Origin: an uncultured Pseudomonadota bacterium
Lineage (GTDB): Bacteria; Pseudomonadota; Gammaproteobacteria; Ga0077536
Direction: 5' to 3'
Assembly: GCA_902597385.1 (NCBI GenBank)
Contig: CACJXQ010000006.1
Span: 1-64,000 of the forward strand
DNA length: 64,000 bases
A program made the translations under genes and the position numbers. Shown piece after piece: positions 17,261-26,895 of this stretch. A model generated the notes under the pieces. It searched no databases, was not told where the DNA came from, and saw only the letters and a list, made by a program, of their open reading frames with translations. Position 1 is the first letter of the stretch. Every line of letters begins with the position of its first letter.

Positions 17261-18439
17261 ATGGCTGACGCAGTTATTGTATCCACAGCCCGTACACCTT
17301 TGTGTAAAAGTTGGAAGGGATCATTTAATATGACGCATGGCGCTAGTTTGGGTGGACATGTGGTTAGCGAAGCTCTCAGTAGGGCGGGTGTTGAGGCTGA
17401 TGCAGTTGATGATGTAATTATGGGGTGCGCGAACCCAGAAGGGGCGACTGGGCATAATATTGCACGCCAGATAGCTTTACGAGCCGGTCTTCCTGTCAGC
17501 ACCTCAGGGATGACGGTGAACCGCTTTTGCTCTTCTGGTCTGCAAACTGTGGCGTTAGCGGCCCAACGTGTTATCGCTGGAGAAGCGGAAGTGTTCGTGG
17601 CGGGGGGGGTAGAATCTATATCTTGTGTTCAAAACGAAATGAATTCCCACTTCACCCACGAGAAATGGTTAACGGAAAAAAAGCCTGAAATCTACTGGAG
17701 TATGCTGCAGACCGCTGAACAAGTGGCTTCTAGATATAAAATTTCTAGAGAAGATCAGGACGAATATGGTGTTCAAAGTCAGCAAAGAGCATCTGCGTCT
17801 AGAGAGGCAGGAAAATTTGACGAAGAAATAGCACCAATGACAACTATAATGAAAGTGGTCGATAAAAATTCCGGTGCTGAAAGTCAGAAAGAGGTAACAG
17901 TCGCTCAGGATGAAGGTATCCGACCAGATACAACCATTGAAGGCGTTTCGCAGATAAGGCCAGCCCTCGAGGGTGGGGTTATCGCCGCGGGTAATGCCAG
18001 TCAGTTTTCAGACGGGGCGGCCGCGCAAGTAATCATGAGCGACCGTCAGGCCGCCGCACGTGGTATCGAACCTTTAGGAATATTTAAAGGTTTTGCTGTG
18101 GCAGGTTGTGAACCCGATGAAATGGGGATAGGTCCAGTATTCGCAATCCCAAAGTTGCTGAAACAGACAGGAAAAAAAGTTGAGGATATTGATCTTTGGG
18201 AACTTAATGAGGCTTTCGCCGTGCAGGTAATTTATTGTCGTGACCAATTGGGAATACCCAACGACATCTTAAACGTCGATGGGGGCTCTATTGCTGTAGG
18301 CCATCCGTATGGTATGACAGGGAGTAGACTTGTTGGCCATGCGCTGATAGAAGGGAAGAGACGAGGGGCTAAAAACGTTGTTGTAACAATGTGCATAGGA
18401 GGAGGTATGGGTGCGGCAGGCCTTTTTGAGGTATGTTGA
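17261..18439 (+). CDS. Acetyl-CoA C-acyltransferase (thiolase)
   Basis: A 392-residue degradative-type thiolase that cleaves 3-ketoacyl-CoA with CoA in beta-oxidation. It carries the nucleophilic cysteine in [12 protein letters not shown] (about residue 91), the NEAFA motif (ELNEAFAVQ), the catalytic His in [16 protein letters not shown] and the second cysteine in [12 protein letters not shown]. An AGGAGAG ribosome binding site sits just before ATG 17261. No hydratase/dehydrogenase (FadB) partner is next to it, so it may serve a specialised or amino-acid-derived acyl-CoA pathway. The stop codon overlaps the start of the DUF1329 gene, indicating translational coupling. Confidence 0.93.
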   Translation: MADAVIVSTARTPLCKSWKGSFNMTHGASLGGHVVSEALSRAGVEADAVDDVIMGCANPEGATGHNIARQIALRAGLPVSTSGMTVNRFCSSGLQTVALAAQRVIAGEAEVFVAGGVESISCVQNEMNSHFTHEKWLTEKKPEIYWSMLQTAEQVASRYKISREDQDEYGVQSQQRASASREAGKFDEEIAPMTTIMKVVDKNSGAESQKEVTVAQDEGIRPDTTIEGVSQIRPALEGGVIAAGNASQFSDGAAAQVIMSDRQAAARGIEPLGIFKGFAVAGCEPDEMGIGPVFAIPKLLKQTGKKVEDIDLWELNEAFAVQVIYCRDQLGIPNDILNVDGGSIAVGHPYGMTGSRLVGHALIEGKRRGAKNVVVTMCIGGGMGAAGLFEVC

Positions 18440-19773
18440 TTTCTAAGACTAGGATGAGGTTTAGCCACTTAACCTGTGCCTTGTCTTTTCTTCTCGCGAC
18501 ATTGTTATCCACCGGCGCAATCGCTAGTGATGAGGCCGCTGTAGAACTATGGTTAGAGGAGGCTGGAGATGCCCCGATAGATGGACTAAAAGAGGGTTTC
18601 TATGGGCGAAAAGATCTGGATGCATTGGCAAATTATTTTCCTCCAGGTCTTCTAAGATTATTAGACTTTGATGGGTTTGAGCTGAACCTTACCAATTCCC
18701 AAAGTTACAAGAAACACAAAAGCTTTGTGGAAGCAACGAAAAAGTTTTTAGGTCAGGCCCAACTGACGGGCGAACAACAGTTAACTAATTATGTGGCTGG
18801 ACAGCCTTTTTCAGCTGAGCAAATTCAGGAGAGCACGGTCGAGAGTGCGGGCACTATGATAGCTTGGAATAATGTCCATAGATGGCATTATTACGGGTAT
18901 TCCGTGGAAAACGGATTAGCCTTCATCAAACCCAATGCGGAAAGTTCTACCACTAAATTACCCCCAGGTTTTGAAGGGGGAGGAGATGTCTACAGAAATC
19001 TAACCATGTTTTATCATCGGGTATATCTATCAGGGCTGTCAACTGAGAAAGATAACGATTACCGACTGTCCGTAGATGGTAGTGATAAATATTTGTTCAA
19101 AGAATATATTGAGATGCTATCCCCATATGATGTCGCGGGTATGAAATTTGTCCTAGAAAGACCTATCGAACAAAAGGAAGGAGATCAAGTCAATTCATAT
19201 TTGCCCACTGAAAGGAGGGTGAGAAGGCTATCTGCAAAAGAACGAGCGGATAGCTACATCGGAACCAATTGGACTTTCGATGACTTCGAAGGTTGGTCCG
19301 GAATGGTCATTGATAATGACTGGAAGCTAGTCGGTAAAAAAGTTGTGCCGCATGTTTTAAACTCAGAGAATGAAGTACCACGCTTTTTTGGCCCGATGAG
19401 CACTATACCAAGAGATAGATGGCAACTGAGATCATGCTATGTGGTAGAAGCAGTTCCAAAATGGGATGGCCATCCTTATGGTCGTAGACTCATTTTTGTC
19501 GATGAAGAAAATTTTCTTATCCCAATGACTTTGGTGTTTAATAGAGAGGGACAACTTTGGAAAATATTCATCACCACGTATCAGAAAGATGCGAATGTTC
19601 CCGAGCCAACAATCATGGAGTCTATTCCTAGGTGGCGTGGTTCAGTCGCTATCAATCTTTTAGATGGCTCAGCCAATGTCAGTCCTGCTATTGGGTCGAC
19701 TAATTTTCCGAAGGTTAAAGCTTCGACTGTCCGTAAAATTTTTAGCATAAGTAATTTAACGGGTGGACGCTAA
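18433..19773 (+). CDS. DUF1329 family exported protein
   Basis: A 446-residue protein of the DUF1329 family (PF07044), which is exported and often linked to lipid-related or hydrophobic-compound genes in Pseudomonas-like bacteria. The function is not established. A signal peptide is clear: from Met8, [20 protein letters not shown] then AIAS/DEA. Family features include [76 protein letters not shown] and [15 protein letters not shown]. The ATG at 18433 lies within the thiolase stop region (seven-base overlap); a second ATG at 18454 starts right at the signal peptide and is also possible. The usual DUF1302 outer-membrane partner is not next to it. Confidence 0.82.
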   Translation: MLISKTRMRFSHLTCALSFLLATLLSTGAIASDEAAVELWLEEAGDAPIDGLKEGFYGRKDLDALANYFPPGLLRLLDFDGFELNLTNSQSYKKHKSFVEATKKFLGQAQLTGEQQLTNYVAGQPFSAEQIQESTVESAGTMIAWNNVHRWHYYGYSVENGLAFIKPNAESSTTKLPPGFEGGGDVYRNLTMFYHRVYLSGLSTEKDNDYRLSVDGSDKYLFKEYIEMLSPYDVAGMKFVLERPIEQKEGDQVNSYLPTERRVRRLSAKERADSYIGTNWTFDDFEGWSGMVIDNDWKLVGKKVVPHVLNSENEVPRFFGPMSTIPRDRWQLRSCYVVEAVPKWDGHPYGRRLIFVDEENFLIPMTLVFNREGQLWKIFITTYQKDANVPEPTIMESIPRWRGSVAINLLDGSANVSPAIGSTNFPKVKASTVRKIFSISNLTGGR

Positions 19774-19938
19774 AGGAAATCGAAACCGTTAAAAGAGAAG
19801 TCTTAATTCAGCGCGGTTTGAGTTGTAGAAAGCAATGAAGAAGCATTAAAGAGAATGTTTTCACTAGGTCTTTTGGACCTGCAATGTCGCAAAATTAGAG
19901 CGTGTGTAATTTTTAAGTTTAAGGGAGGGAGCATTAAA

Positions 19939-20397
19939 ATGACATTTCCGCAAGATATTTCCCCGATTAATTCAGAGTTAATGGATACTTTAGTAAGTTT
20001 CAGCGAAGAGGGCTGGATACCTCAACCCTTTGACCCAGAGCGAGCTTTTATGCGCATTCTTTGGGTTGGTTCCGAGGCTGGGAGTTGGGCAGTTCATTTT
20101 AGATGGTTGAAAGGGTTTACGGCACCTCAACATAAGCATTTATCGGCATCTCATACCTATATTTTGAAAGGCAAACTACAAGTTCGAGATGGAACGCTTA
20201 ACGCTGGCGATTATGTATATGAACCAAACGGAATGATTCACGGCGCAACTACAGCATTGGAAGATACAGAATATTTGTTCATTTGCAATGGACCAATTTT
20301 GTTTTTTGACGATGGTGGATTTACCTCTTATCTTGGTTGGGAAGAATTGCTTCGAATGAAAAAATCCCATGAAACTAAAAGTCGTAGCGTAGCGTGA
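19939..20397 (+). CDS. Cupin protein, 2,4'-dihydroxyacetophenone dioxygenase-like
   Basis: A 152-residue single-domain cupin. The first motif reads APQHKHLSASHTYILKG, giving histidines for a metal, and the second reads GDYVYEPNGMIHGAT. The overall pattern, with a late DDGGFTSYLGWEEL, resembles the ChrR/DAD-type cupin family whose named member cleaves an aromatic ketone; the actual substrate is unknown. ATG 19939 follows a strong GGGAGGGAG at 19923-19931. The frame is open from 19855, but that extension lacks family similarity. The GST gene starts 10 bases downstream, so the two probably form an operon. Confidence 0.75.
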   Translation: MTFPQDISPINSELMDTLVSFSEEGWIPQPFDPERAFMRILWVGSEAGSWAVHFRWLKGFTAPQHKHLSASHTYILKGKLQVRDGTLNAGDYVYEPNGMIHGATTALEDTEYLFICNGPILFFDDGGFTSYLGWEELLRMKKSHETKSRSVA

Positions 20398-20407
20398 TTA
20401 ATATCCC

Positions 20408-21043
20408 ATGAAACTTTACTGGTTTCGAGTAGCTCCCAATCCAACTAAAGTGAGGCTCTATATAGCTGAAAAAATATTCGGAGGGGCAAAGATAGAGTTC
20501 GAATCTGAAGTTGTCAAGATCGTGAAAGGGGAAGGTCAGTTGCCACAATTTCTGGAGAAAAACCCCTTTGGTACGGTTCCAGTGCTTGAACTGGATGACG
20601 GTTTTAGAATTAGTGAATCCCTTTCTATTATAGAGTACCTTGAGGAGACTTTTCCTGACCCTAATATGTGGGGTAGCACTCTAAAACAACGGGTTAGAGG
20701 AAAGGAACTAGAGCGGATAGCTGAAATGAAAGTATTAGAACCAATCGCTCAATACATACATGCCACACAGTCGCCGATAGGATTACCCCCCAATGCAGTG
20801 CTTGCTAGCAATGCACTATCTACAATAGTTAAACCTTTAGAATTTTTCGAAGGTTTGATGGCAGACGGCCGAAAATACCTGTGTGGAGAATCCGTCACGG
20901 TAGCAGACTGTACTATGCAAGCTGGTTTTCAGTTCGCTAGATTTGCAAAAATGGACTTGGATCTAGATAATCACCCAAGGCTCAAGAACTGGGATGCGGT
21001 GTATAGAGAAAGAACACCCGCTACTGAAATTCTGGTAGCCTGA
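20408..21043 (+). CDS. Glutathione S-transferase family protein
   Basis: A 211-residue soluble GST. The N-terminal thioredoxin-like domain (1-80) starts MKLYWFRVAPNPTKVRLYIAEK and includes NPFGTVPVLELDDGFRISESLSIIEYLE, with the cis-proline (TVPVL) and the glutathione-binding ES pair. The C-terminal helical domain contains the SVTVADCTMQAG N-capping motif. The catalytic residue (Ser/Cys/Tyr) is not obvious; Pro12-Thr13 sits where many bacterial enzymes have S or C. Substrate is unknown. It follows the cupin gene closely, and glutathione reductase is encoded at the far end of this window. Confidence 0.88.
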   Translation: MKLYWFRVAPNPTKVRLYIAEKIFGGAKIEFESEVVKIVKGEGQLPQFLEKNPFGTVPVLELDDGFRISESLSIIEYLEETFPDPNMWGSTLKQRVRGKELERIAEMKVLEPIAQYIHATQSPIGLPPNAVLASNALSTIVKPLEFFEGLMADGRKYLCGESVTVADCTMQAGFQFARFAKMDLDLDNHPRLKNWDAVYRERTPATEILVA

Positions 21044-21098
21044 TTTTTAAATGGATTTCAGTCTAGTGGTATTCTAAGAAGCATAATTCGGAGTTCGC

Positions 21099-22028
21099 AT
21101 GGTGAAAGAGAAAGGGTCTTATCCTAGAATAGAGGAACACTTGGAACAGCATAATATAGTTCTCTTCATGAAGGGTTCCAAGGCTACACCACAGTGTGGT
21201 TTTTCTGCCAAAGTTGTCAATATATTGGAGGAGGTCGTTGATGGCTTCCATTCAGTGGATGTCTTGCTCGATCCTCAATTGAGAGAAGACCTAAAAATTT
21301 TTTCTGATTGGCCTACAATCCCCCAACTGTTTGTGAATAAGGAATTCATAGGCGGGTGTGATCTTGTCGAACAGCTTTTTATTTCAGGAGAATTGCACGA
21401 ACAACTAGGCGAGGAAAAAAACGATAGATCTACTGTACCTAAAATTCATGTAAGTGAAGAGGCAGCGGCGGTGATTAAACAAGGAGTGGATAGATCAGGA
21501 AATGAAGTTTTACATCTGACTATCGACGAATCGTTTAATCACGATTTTAAAATAGGACCAAAAGATCCGTCTAGGACTTGTGTATTAGCTGGTGGTGTGG
21601 AGATTCATCTCGATCGAGATTCCCTTGATCGTGCTTCTAATCTTAGGATCGGAATGATCGATTCAGATAAAGGGTACGGATTTGAGATCTTCAATCCCAA
21701 TGTAGCCAGTGGTTTCAAAGATATCTCTGTTCAAGAGCTGAAGGAGTTGGAGGATAGCGGAGAGGAATTCTTTTTATTTGATGTTCGAACGGTGGAGGAA
21801 CGTAAGATAGCTTGTCTCCAGAATTCGATATTACTTGATGAAAGTGCTGTTGAGACTATAAAAAATATCGACCAAGATACACGACTTATTTTCTACTGCC
21901 ATTCGGGTGTTCGAAGCCAAGAGGCTGCAAAGTACTTTTTTGATAAAGGCTACACTCAATCCTTTAATTTGGTTGGCGGGATAGATGCCTGGTCGGTTTA
22001 TGTGGACCCAACGATACCAAGATATTAA
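21099..22028 (+). CDS. Monothiol glutaredoxin (Grx4-type) fused to A-type-carrier-like and rhodanese domains
   Basis: A 309-residue three-domain protein. Residues 8-105 are a Grx4/GrxD domain with the CGFS active site (C33-S36) in KATPQCGFSAKVV and WPTIPQLFV, used to bind [2Fe-2S] with glutathione. Residues 115-201 resemble an IscA/ErpA A-type carrier (HVSEEAAAVIK, GVEIHLDRDSL, KGYGFEIFNPN) but lack the usual three cysteine ligands; only C161 is present. Residues 207-309 form a rhodanese domain with the active cysteine C267 in YCHSGVRSQEAA. The role is probably iron-sulfur or sulfur trafficking. ATG 21099 has a GGAG upstream. It converges with aceF. Confidence 0.88.
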   Translation: MVKEKGSYPRIEEHLEQHNIVLFMKGSKATPQCGFSAKVVNILEEVVDGFHSVDVLLDPQLREDLKIFSDWPTIPQLFVNKEFIGGCDLVEQLFISGELHEQLGEEKNDRSTVPKIHVSEEAAAVIKQGVDRSGNEVLHLTIDESFNHDFKIGPKDPSRTCVLAGGVEIHLDRDSLDRASNLRIGMIDSDKGYGFEIFNPNVASGFKDISVQELKELEDSGEEFFLFDVRTVEERKIACLQNSILLDESAVETIKNIDQDTRLIFYCHSGVRSQEAAKYFFDKGYTQSFNLVGGIDAWSVYVDPTIPRY

Positions 22029-22067
22029 TATTAACTCGTCGAATTTCACGCTGCGGTGTTTTCAAAT

Positions 22068-23657
22068 CTACAATAAAGCTTGCCGAATATCCCCAAGAAT
22101 TTTTGTAAAGTAAGCCGTAAATTGTGCTCCAGCGACTCCATCTATTACCCTGTGATCATAGGAAAGTGTAATTGGTAAAATCAGCCGGGGGACAAAAGAG
22201 CCATCCAGCCAGACTGGGCTCATCTTAGAAGGGGAAATACCAAGGATTGCTACCTCTGGTATATTTATTACCGGGGTGAAGTTAGTACCAGATATTCCTC
22301 CGAGATTAGAAATAGTGAAATTACCGCCCTCGATATCAGATGGGGTTATTTTGTTTGTTCGAGCCTTTTCAGCTAGTTCTTGAATATTCTCCGCTATTTC
22401 TAGAACCCCTTTCTTGTCTGCTTCCTTTATAACGGGAACAATCAACCCTCTTTCCGTGTTGACGGCGATTCCTATGTTCACATACTTTTTTTGGGTTATG
22501 CTCTTTAAGTCACTATTTAGTGATGAGTTGAACCTGGGAAATTTTTGTAATGATTTGGCAGCAGCGTTGACGATAAAGGCTAATAAGGTCAATTTAGTGC
22601 TCTTTTTGTTGGTTTCTTCTAGTTTCCTTCTTCGAAAGCGCTCCAATTCGGTAATATCAGCTTCATCCATCTGGAAAACATGGGGTGCGGTAATCCAACT
22701 TCGGTGTAAACTCTCCCCTGTTAATCTTTGGACTTTAGTGAGCTCAACCCTATCAATATCCCCAAATCGACTATAGTCTATCTCAGGTAAGGAGGGCAGA
22801 TTTCCGAAGGTTCTTTTTTCTTCATCATTTATCTTCAAATTCTCTTTCACAAATTCCCGAATGTCTGAGTGTAAAATTCTCGATTTTTTGCCACTCCCCT
22901 GAACTATTCTTATGTCGACGCCAAGCTCTCTAGCGAATTTTCTTACAGAGGGGCTTGCATGAGGCACCAAGTAGGATGTTTTGGGGAAGTTGGAAGTTTC
23001 TTCCCTTATAGAAGAAATATCTTTCTCTTTGGGTCCAATCGAATTTGAGGTTTCAGGAATTGCTTCTTTTGGAGAGGCTTGGAGTTGGTTGGTCGTTTCA
23101 TTTTGCCTCGATGGAGAGATGAGAGCGACTAGATCTCCTTCGCCAACTTTATCTCCGAGTCCTACACAAACTTTTTGAACTAGCCCGTTTTCAGGGGAAG
23201 GAAGATCCATGGTTGCTTTGTCGCTTTCAAGGACAACCATGGTTTGCTCTTTCTTTATCTCGTCCCCGTCTTTCACTAGTATTTCTATGATATCAACTTC
23301 ATCAAAGTCACCTATATCGGGTACGCGAATTTCGGTGGTCTCTGCAGATGTATGGAGTGCGACTAAATCGGTTGTTTCTCTGCCTACAATAGCCATGTCT
23401 TTTTCTTCTCGTTCATTTTCCATTGTGGACAATTCTTCTATTTCAAATGCTTTGTCGCCTTTGCTTACCTTATCCCCTACTGATACTAAGATTTGACCTA
23501 GCGTCCCTGAAGCAGGTGATGGGATATCCATGGTTGCCTTGTCACTTTCCAAAGTCATTAGAGGCGTTTCTATAGATATTTTATCTCCTACAGAAACCAA
23601 TATCTCTATCACATCGACTTCCTCAAAGTCCCCTATGTCTGGTATAAGTACGTCCAT
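22068..23657 (-). CDS. aceF: Pyruvate dehydrogenase E2, dihydrolipoyllysine acetyltransferase
   Basis: E2 core of the pyruvate dehydrogenase complex. The 529 residues contain two lipoyl domains (lipoylated K40 and K147 in ESDKATMD), a linker, the peripheral subunit-binding domain (about 225-265, [20 protein letters not shown]), and the catalytic acyltransferase domain ending with the [12 protein letters not shown] motif whose His and Asp catalyse acetyl transfer. E. coli has three lipoyl domains and Pseudomonas two, so this resembles the latter. It lies 24 bases downstream of aceE on the same strand. No lpd (E3) gene follows; E3 must be encoded elsewhere. Confidence 0.95.
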   Translation of the reverse strand: MDVLIPDIGDFEEVDVIEILVSVGDKISIETPLMTLESDKATMDIPSPASGTLGQILVSVGDKVSKGDKAFEIEELSTMENEREEKDMAIVGRETTDLVALHTSAETTEIRVPDIGDFDEVDIIEILVKDGDEIKKEQTMVVLESDKATMDLPSPENGLVQKVCVGLGDKVGEGDLVALISPSRQNETTNQLQASPKEAIPETSNSIGPKEKDISSIREETSNFPKTSYLVPHASPSVRKFARELGVDIRIVQGSGKKSRILHSDIREFVKENLKINDEEKRTFGNLPSLPEIDYSRFGDIDRVELTKVQRLTGESLHRSWITAPHVFQMDEADITELERFRRRKLEETNKKSTKLTLLAFIVNAAAKSLQKFPRFNSSLNSDLKSITQKKYVNIGIAVNTERGLIVPVIKEADKKGVLEIAENIQELAEKARTNKITPSDIEGGNFTISNLGGISGTNFTPVINIPEVAILGISPSKMSPVWLDGSFVPRLILPITLSYDHRVIDGVAGAQFTAYFTKILGDIRQALL

Positions 23658-23681
23658 TTTCTTGGCCTTATCTCACTTTAG

Positions 23682-26330
23682 TTAACTGTAGATCGGGTTG
23701 ATTTTGTCTGGATTTATCTTGTATCTATCTATAACGTCTAATACTAGTTCGTTTGAAACAAAACCCTCATCAGCCAGAGCTTTTAAAGCGGTTAGCACAA
23801 TAAACGTGGAATCCACTTCAAAATGCTCTCTAAGTTTTCTACGAGAGTCGGATCTTCCGTAACCATCAGTACCAAGTACTTTGTAAGTATTAGGTATGAA
23901 CTCTCGGATCTGATCGGCGTAAGCTTTCATGTAATCAGTTGCAGCAACACATGGACCTTCAAATTTCTCTAGAGATTGTTCCACAAAACTTTTTCTCGGT
24001 GTCTCCAACGGATGCAATGTATTCCATCGATCACAATCCAATCCTTCTTTACGCAGTTCGTTGAAGCTGGTTACGCTCCAAATATTTGCCCCAATGTTGT
24101 AAATCCCCTCTAGTATTTCACCAGCCCTAATGACTTCTCTTAGTATTGCACCGCTTCCTAAAAGCTGTATTTTCGCATCAACATTTTCTTTGAAGAGGTA
24201 CATACCCTTTAAAATGTTTTTCTCTTGTCCTTCGGGCATGGCTGGATGAGAATAGTTTTCATTCATTACGGTAATGTAAAAGAATATATTTTCCTGATCT
24301 TGGTACATTCTTTTGAGTCCATTATGGATTATCGTTGCTAGTTCATATCCAAAGGTAGGATCATAACTAAGACAGTTGGGAATAGTGGATGCCATTAAAT
24401 GGCTGTGGCCATCTTGATGCTGTAATCCCTCCCCGGCCAACGTAGTTCTCCCGGCAGTCCCGCCGAGCAAAAACCCTCTCGCCTGCATATCGCCTGCTGC
24501 CCAGGCCAGGTCTCCTACTCTTTGAAAGCCAAACATCGAATAAAATATATAGAAGGGAATCATCGGTAAATCATGATTTGAGTATGAGGTGGCGGCCGCT
24601 ATCCAAGAACACATAGCCCCAGCTTCATTTATCCCTTCTTCTAGGATTTGCCCTTGGATATCTTCACGATAGTACATAAGCTCGTCATGGTCTACAGGTT
24701 CATAAAGTTGGCCAACAGCGGAGTAAATACCTAGTTGACGAAACATGCCCTCCATTCCAAACGTTCTGGCTTCGTCGGGGACAATGGGAACGATTTTTTC
24801 TCCGATCTGCTCGTTCTTCGTGAGAGCATTAAGTATTCTAACAAACGCCATGGTGGTAGACAGTTCTCTTTCGCCTGAGCCACCAAGGAGGCTATCAAAA
24901 ATAGAAATTGCTGGTATCTCTATTTGTGTCGACCTAGTTCTCCTTTTCGGGAGAAAACCCCCAAGAGCTTCTGTCCTTTCCCGGAGGTAAACCATCTCCG
25001 GGCTATCTTCGGGTGGACGATAGAACGGGGCATCCGCTATGTCGGCATCAGAGATCGGTATATTGAATCTGTCTCTGAAGATTTTCAGTGCCTCCTCACC
25101 CATTTTCTTTTGTTGATGCGTGATGTTTTTCCCTTCTCCTGCTTCTCCCATTCCATAACCCTTTACGGTTTTGCATAATATCACTGTTGGTTGGCCCTTA
25201 TGGTTAACAGCGTTTGCATATGCAGCGTAAACCTTGTGAGGGTCGTGTCCCCCGCGATTGAGTCGCCAAATATCCTCGTCGCTCATATTTGCAACCATAG
25301 CCTTCAGTGTTGGATCTTTGCCAAAAAAATGCTCTCTCACAAAAGCACCGTCGTTAGCCTTGTAGGCTTGATATTCTCCGTCTACAGCCTCTTCCATCCT
25401 AGAGACAAGTTTTTGATTCTTGTCTTTTGCAAGAAGAGGATCCCACGCAGATCCCCAAATTACTTTGATGACATTCCAACCAGCCCCTCTAAAGTCGGAT
25501 TCCAGTTCTTGAATTATTTTTCCATTCCCTCTCACTGGGCCGTCTAAACGTTGAAGGTTACAGTTTATGACGAAAATGAGGTTGTCTAATTTTTCTCGGG
25601 AGGCTAAAGCGGCAGCCCCGAATGCCTCAGGTTCATCCATTTCGCCATCACCCATAAATGCCCAAACTTTTCTATCGTGGTCATTAGCTAATTTTCGGTT
25701 CGCTAGGTAGCGCATGAAGCGCGCCTGATAAATTGCCATGATAGGACCAAGCCCCATAGAAACCGTTGGAAATTGCCAAAAGTTAGGCATTAACCAAGGG
25801 TGTGGGTAGGAGGATAAACCATTTTCCCCAACTTCTTGTCTGAAATTACCTAGTTCATTCTCATCTATTAGTCCCAGAAGATATGCTCTTGCGTAGACAC
25901 CTGGAGCTGAGTGGCCCTGGAAAAAAACAAGATCGCCCTCGTGAGATTTATTTGGTGCGCGCCAGAAATGGTTGTAGCCAACATCGTATAGCGTTGCAGC
26001 ACTAGCGTAGCTTGCTATGTGCCCTCCCAATTCGCTGTTCTTCCTGTTTGCCTGAACGACCATGGCTAGGGCATTCCAACGACTAATAGATCTTATCCTC
26101 ACTTCTAATGCTGGATCGCCAGGCGTGTACGCTTCATTTTGAGGGGGAATGGTGTTGATGTAGGCAGTTTCTGCAGAATAAGGCAGATTGACACCAGACC
26201 GCCTAGCGGTATCAATCAATTGCTCTAGAATAAAGTGGGCCCTCTCACTTCCTTCTAATTCAACTACCGCTTGTAGGGCTTCGAGCCACTCTTTTGTCTC
26301 TTCCGAATCTATGTCATTTTTTAAAGCCAT
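23682..26330 (-). CDS. aceE: Pyruvate dehydrogenase E1 component (homodimeric)
   Basis: Thiamine-diphosphate-dependent E1 that decarboxylates pyruvate and acetylates the lipoyl groups of AceF. The 882 residues match the homodimeric gammaproteobacterial type (E. coli 887). Markers are GGHIASYASAATLYDVGYNHF, the ThDP-binding segment beginning GDGEMDEPEAFGAAALASRE and ending near NLQRLDGPVRGNG, GEGKNITHQQKKM and TLAGEGLQHQDGHSH. ATG 26330 has an AGGAG ten bases upstream. It heads an aceE-aceF operon. No pdhR regulator gene is adjacent. Confidence 0.96.
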   Translation of the reverse strand: MALKNDIDSEETKEWLEALQAVVELEGSERAHFILEQLIDTARRSGVNLPYSAETAYINTIPPQNEAYTPGDPALEVRIRSISRWNALAMVVQANRKNSELGGHIASYASAATLYDVGYNHFWRAPNKSHEGDLVFFQGHSAPGVYARAYLLGLIDENELGNFRQEVGENGLSSYPHPWLMPNFWQFPTVSMGLGPIMAIYQARFMRYLANRKLANDHDRKVWAFMGDGEMDEPEAFGAAALASREKLDNLIFVINCNLQRLDGPVRGNGKIIQELESDFRGAGWNVIKVIWGSAWDPLLAKDKNQKLVSRMEEAVDGEYQAYKANDGAFVREHFFGKDPTLKAMVANMSDEDIWRLNRGGHDPHKVYAAYANAVNHKGQPTVILCKTVKGYGMGEAGEGKNITHQQKKMGEEALKIFRDRFNIPISDADIADAPFYRPPEDSPEMVYLRERTEALGGFLPKRRTRSTQIEIPAISIFDSLLGGSGERELSTTMAFVRILNALTKNEQIGEKIVPIVPDEARTFGMEGMFRQLGIYSAVGQLYEPVDHDELMYYREDIQGQILEEGINEAGAMCSWIAAATSYSNHDLPMIPFYIFYSMFGFQRVGDLAWAAGDMQARGFLLGGTAGRTTLAGEGLQHQDGHSHLMASTIPNCLSYDPTFGYELATIIHNGLKRMYQDQENIFFYITVMNENYSHPAMPEGQEKNILKGMYLFKENVDAKIQLLGSGAILREVIRAGEILEGIYNIGANIWSVTSFNELRKEGLDCDRWNTLHPLETPRKSFVEQSLEKFEGPCVAATDYMKAYADQIREFIPNTYKVLGTDGYGRSDSRRKLREHFEVDSTFIVLTALKALADEGFVSNELVLDVIDRYKINPDKINPIYS

Positions 26331-26412
26331 ACCTGACTCCTGTTGACCAAATGTTCTTCATGATTTTTGTTTTTCTGATTTATTCGAGTTTCACTCGGAG
26401 GTTTCTCTAGAT

Positions 26413-26895
26413 TTATTTACAAGGTCTAATCTGTTCGCATTTTACACCTTTTTCATAAATAAATTTCACTAGGGAGGATCCTGCAGCAAATCTTTCATTT
26501 AGGACACGTATTGTTTTACCCCGATCAATCTCTAGAATAAAGCAATCTGCGTTATCTCCTTCTCTAGTGCATATAAATTCGATAGGACTGCTTTTGTTAA
26601 AGTATGAGTGTAAAAGGTAACCATCCGCAGTTTTTTCCCACCTCCTGACGAATCTTTCATTAGTGCATTGACAAGATTGGTATCTATCTGCAAGCTCCAC
26701 GAATTTGCCGACGGTCAGGAAAGGGTGGTTACTCCCTTCAAGGCGGTTGACAATTTTCGCACTCAAAATATCTCGGGGAGTTGTAGTCTGTTTCGCTATA
26801 GAACGACTTTCTTCCGAAAATTTGGTATATCCTGAGCAACCCATTAAGGCAAATACCATAAGGCATATGAGGTAATTTTTACATAAATTATTCAT
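26413..26895 (-). CDS. Small lipoprotein of unknown function
   Basis: A 160-residue protein with a lipoprotein signal: hydrophobic NYLICLMVFALMGCSG with the lipobox cysteine at C20, so it is probably anchored in the envelope. The mature part has six cysteines (CQC, C near 108 and 116, two near the end), which suggests disulfides in the periplasm. I recognise no domain. Its start overlaps the end of the upstream HAD gene by eight bases, so they are probably co-transcribed, and aceE follows 82 bases further on. Confidence 0.7.
   Translation of the reverse strand: MNNLCKNYLICLMVFALMGCSGYTKFSEESRSIAKQTTTPRDILSAKIVNRLEGSNHPFLTVGKFVELADRYQSCQCTNERFVRRWEKTADGYLLHSYFNKSSPIEFICTREGDNADCFILEIDRGKTIRVLNERFAAGSSLVKFIYEKGVKCEQIRPCK

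Noticed and set aside
22414-25547. Several antisense ORFs inside aceF and aceE
   Set aside because: They mirror the coding strand's codon pattern and resemble no protein; shadows of real genes.
26381-26393. Small hairpin CGAGT-TTC-ACTCG upstream of aceE
   Set aside because: Five pairs with a three-base loop and no T-run on the minus strand; too weak to call as a terminator.
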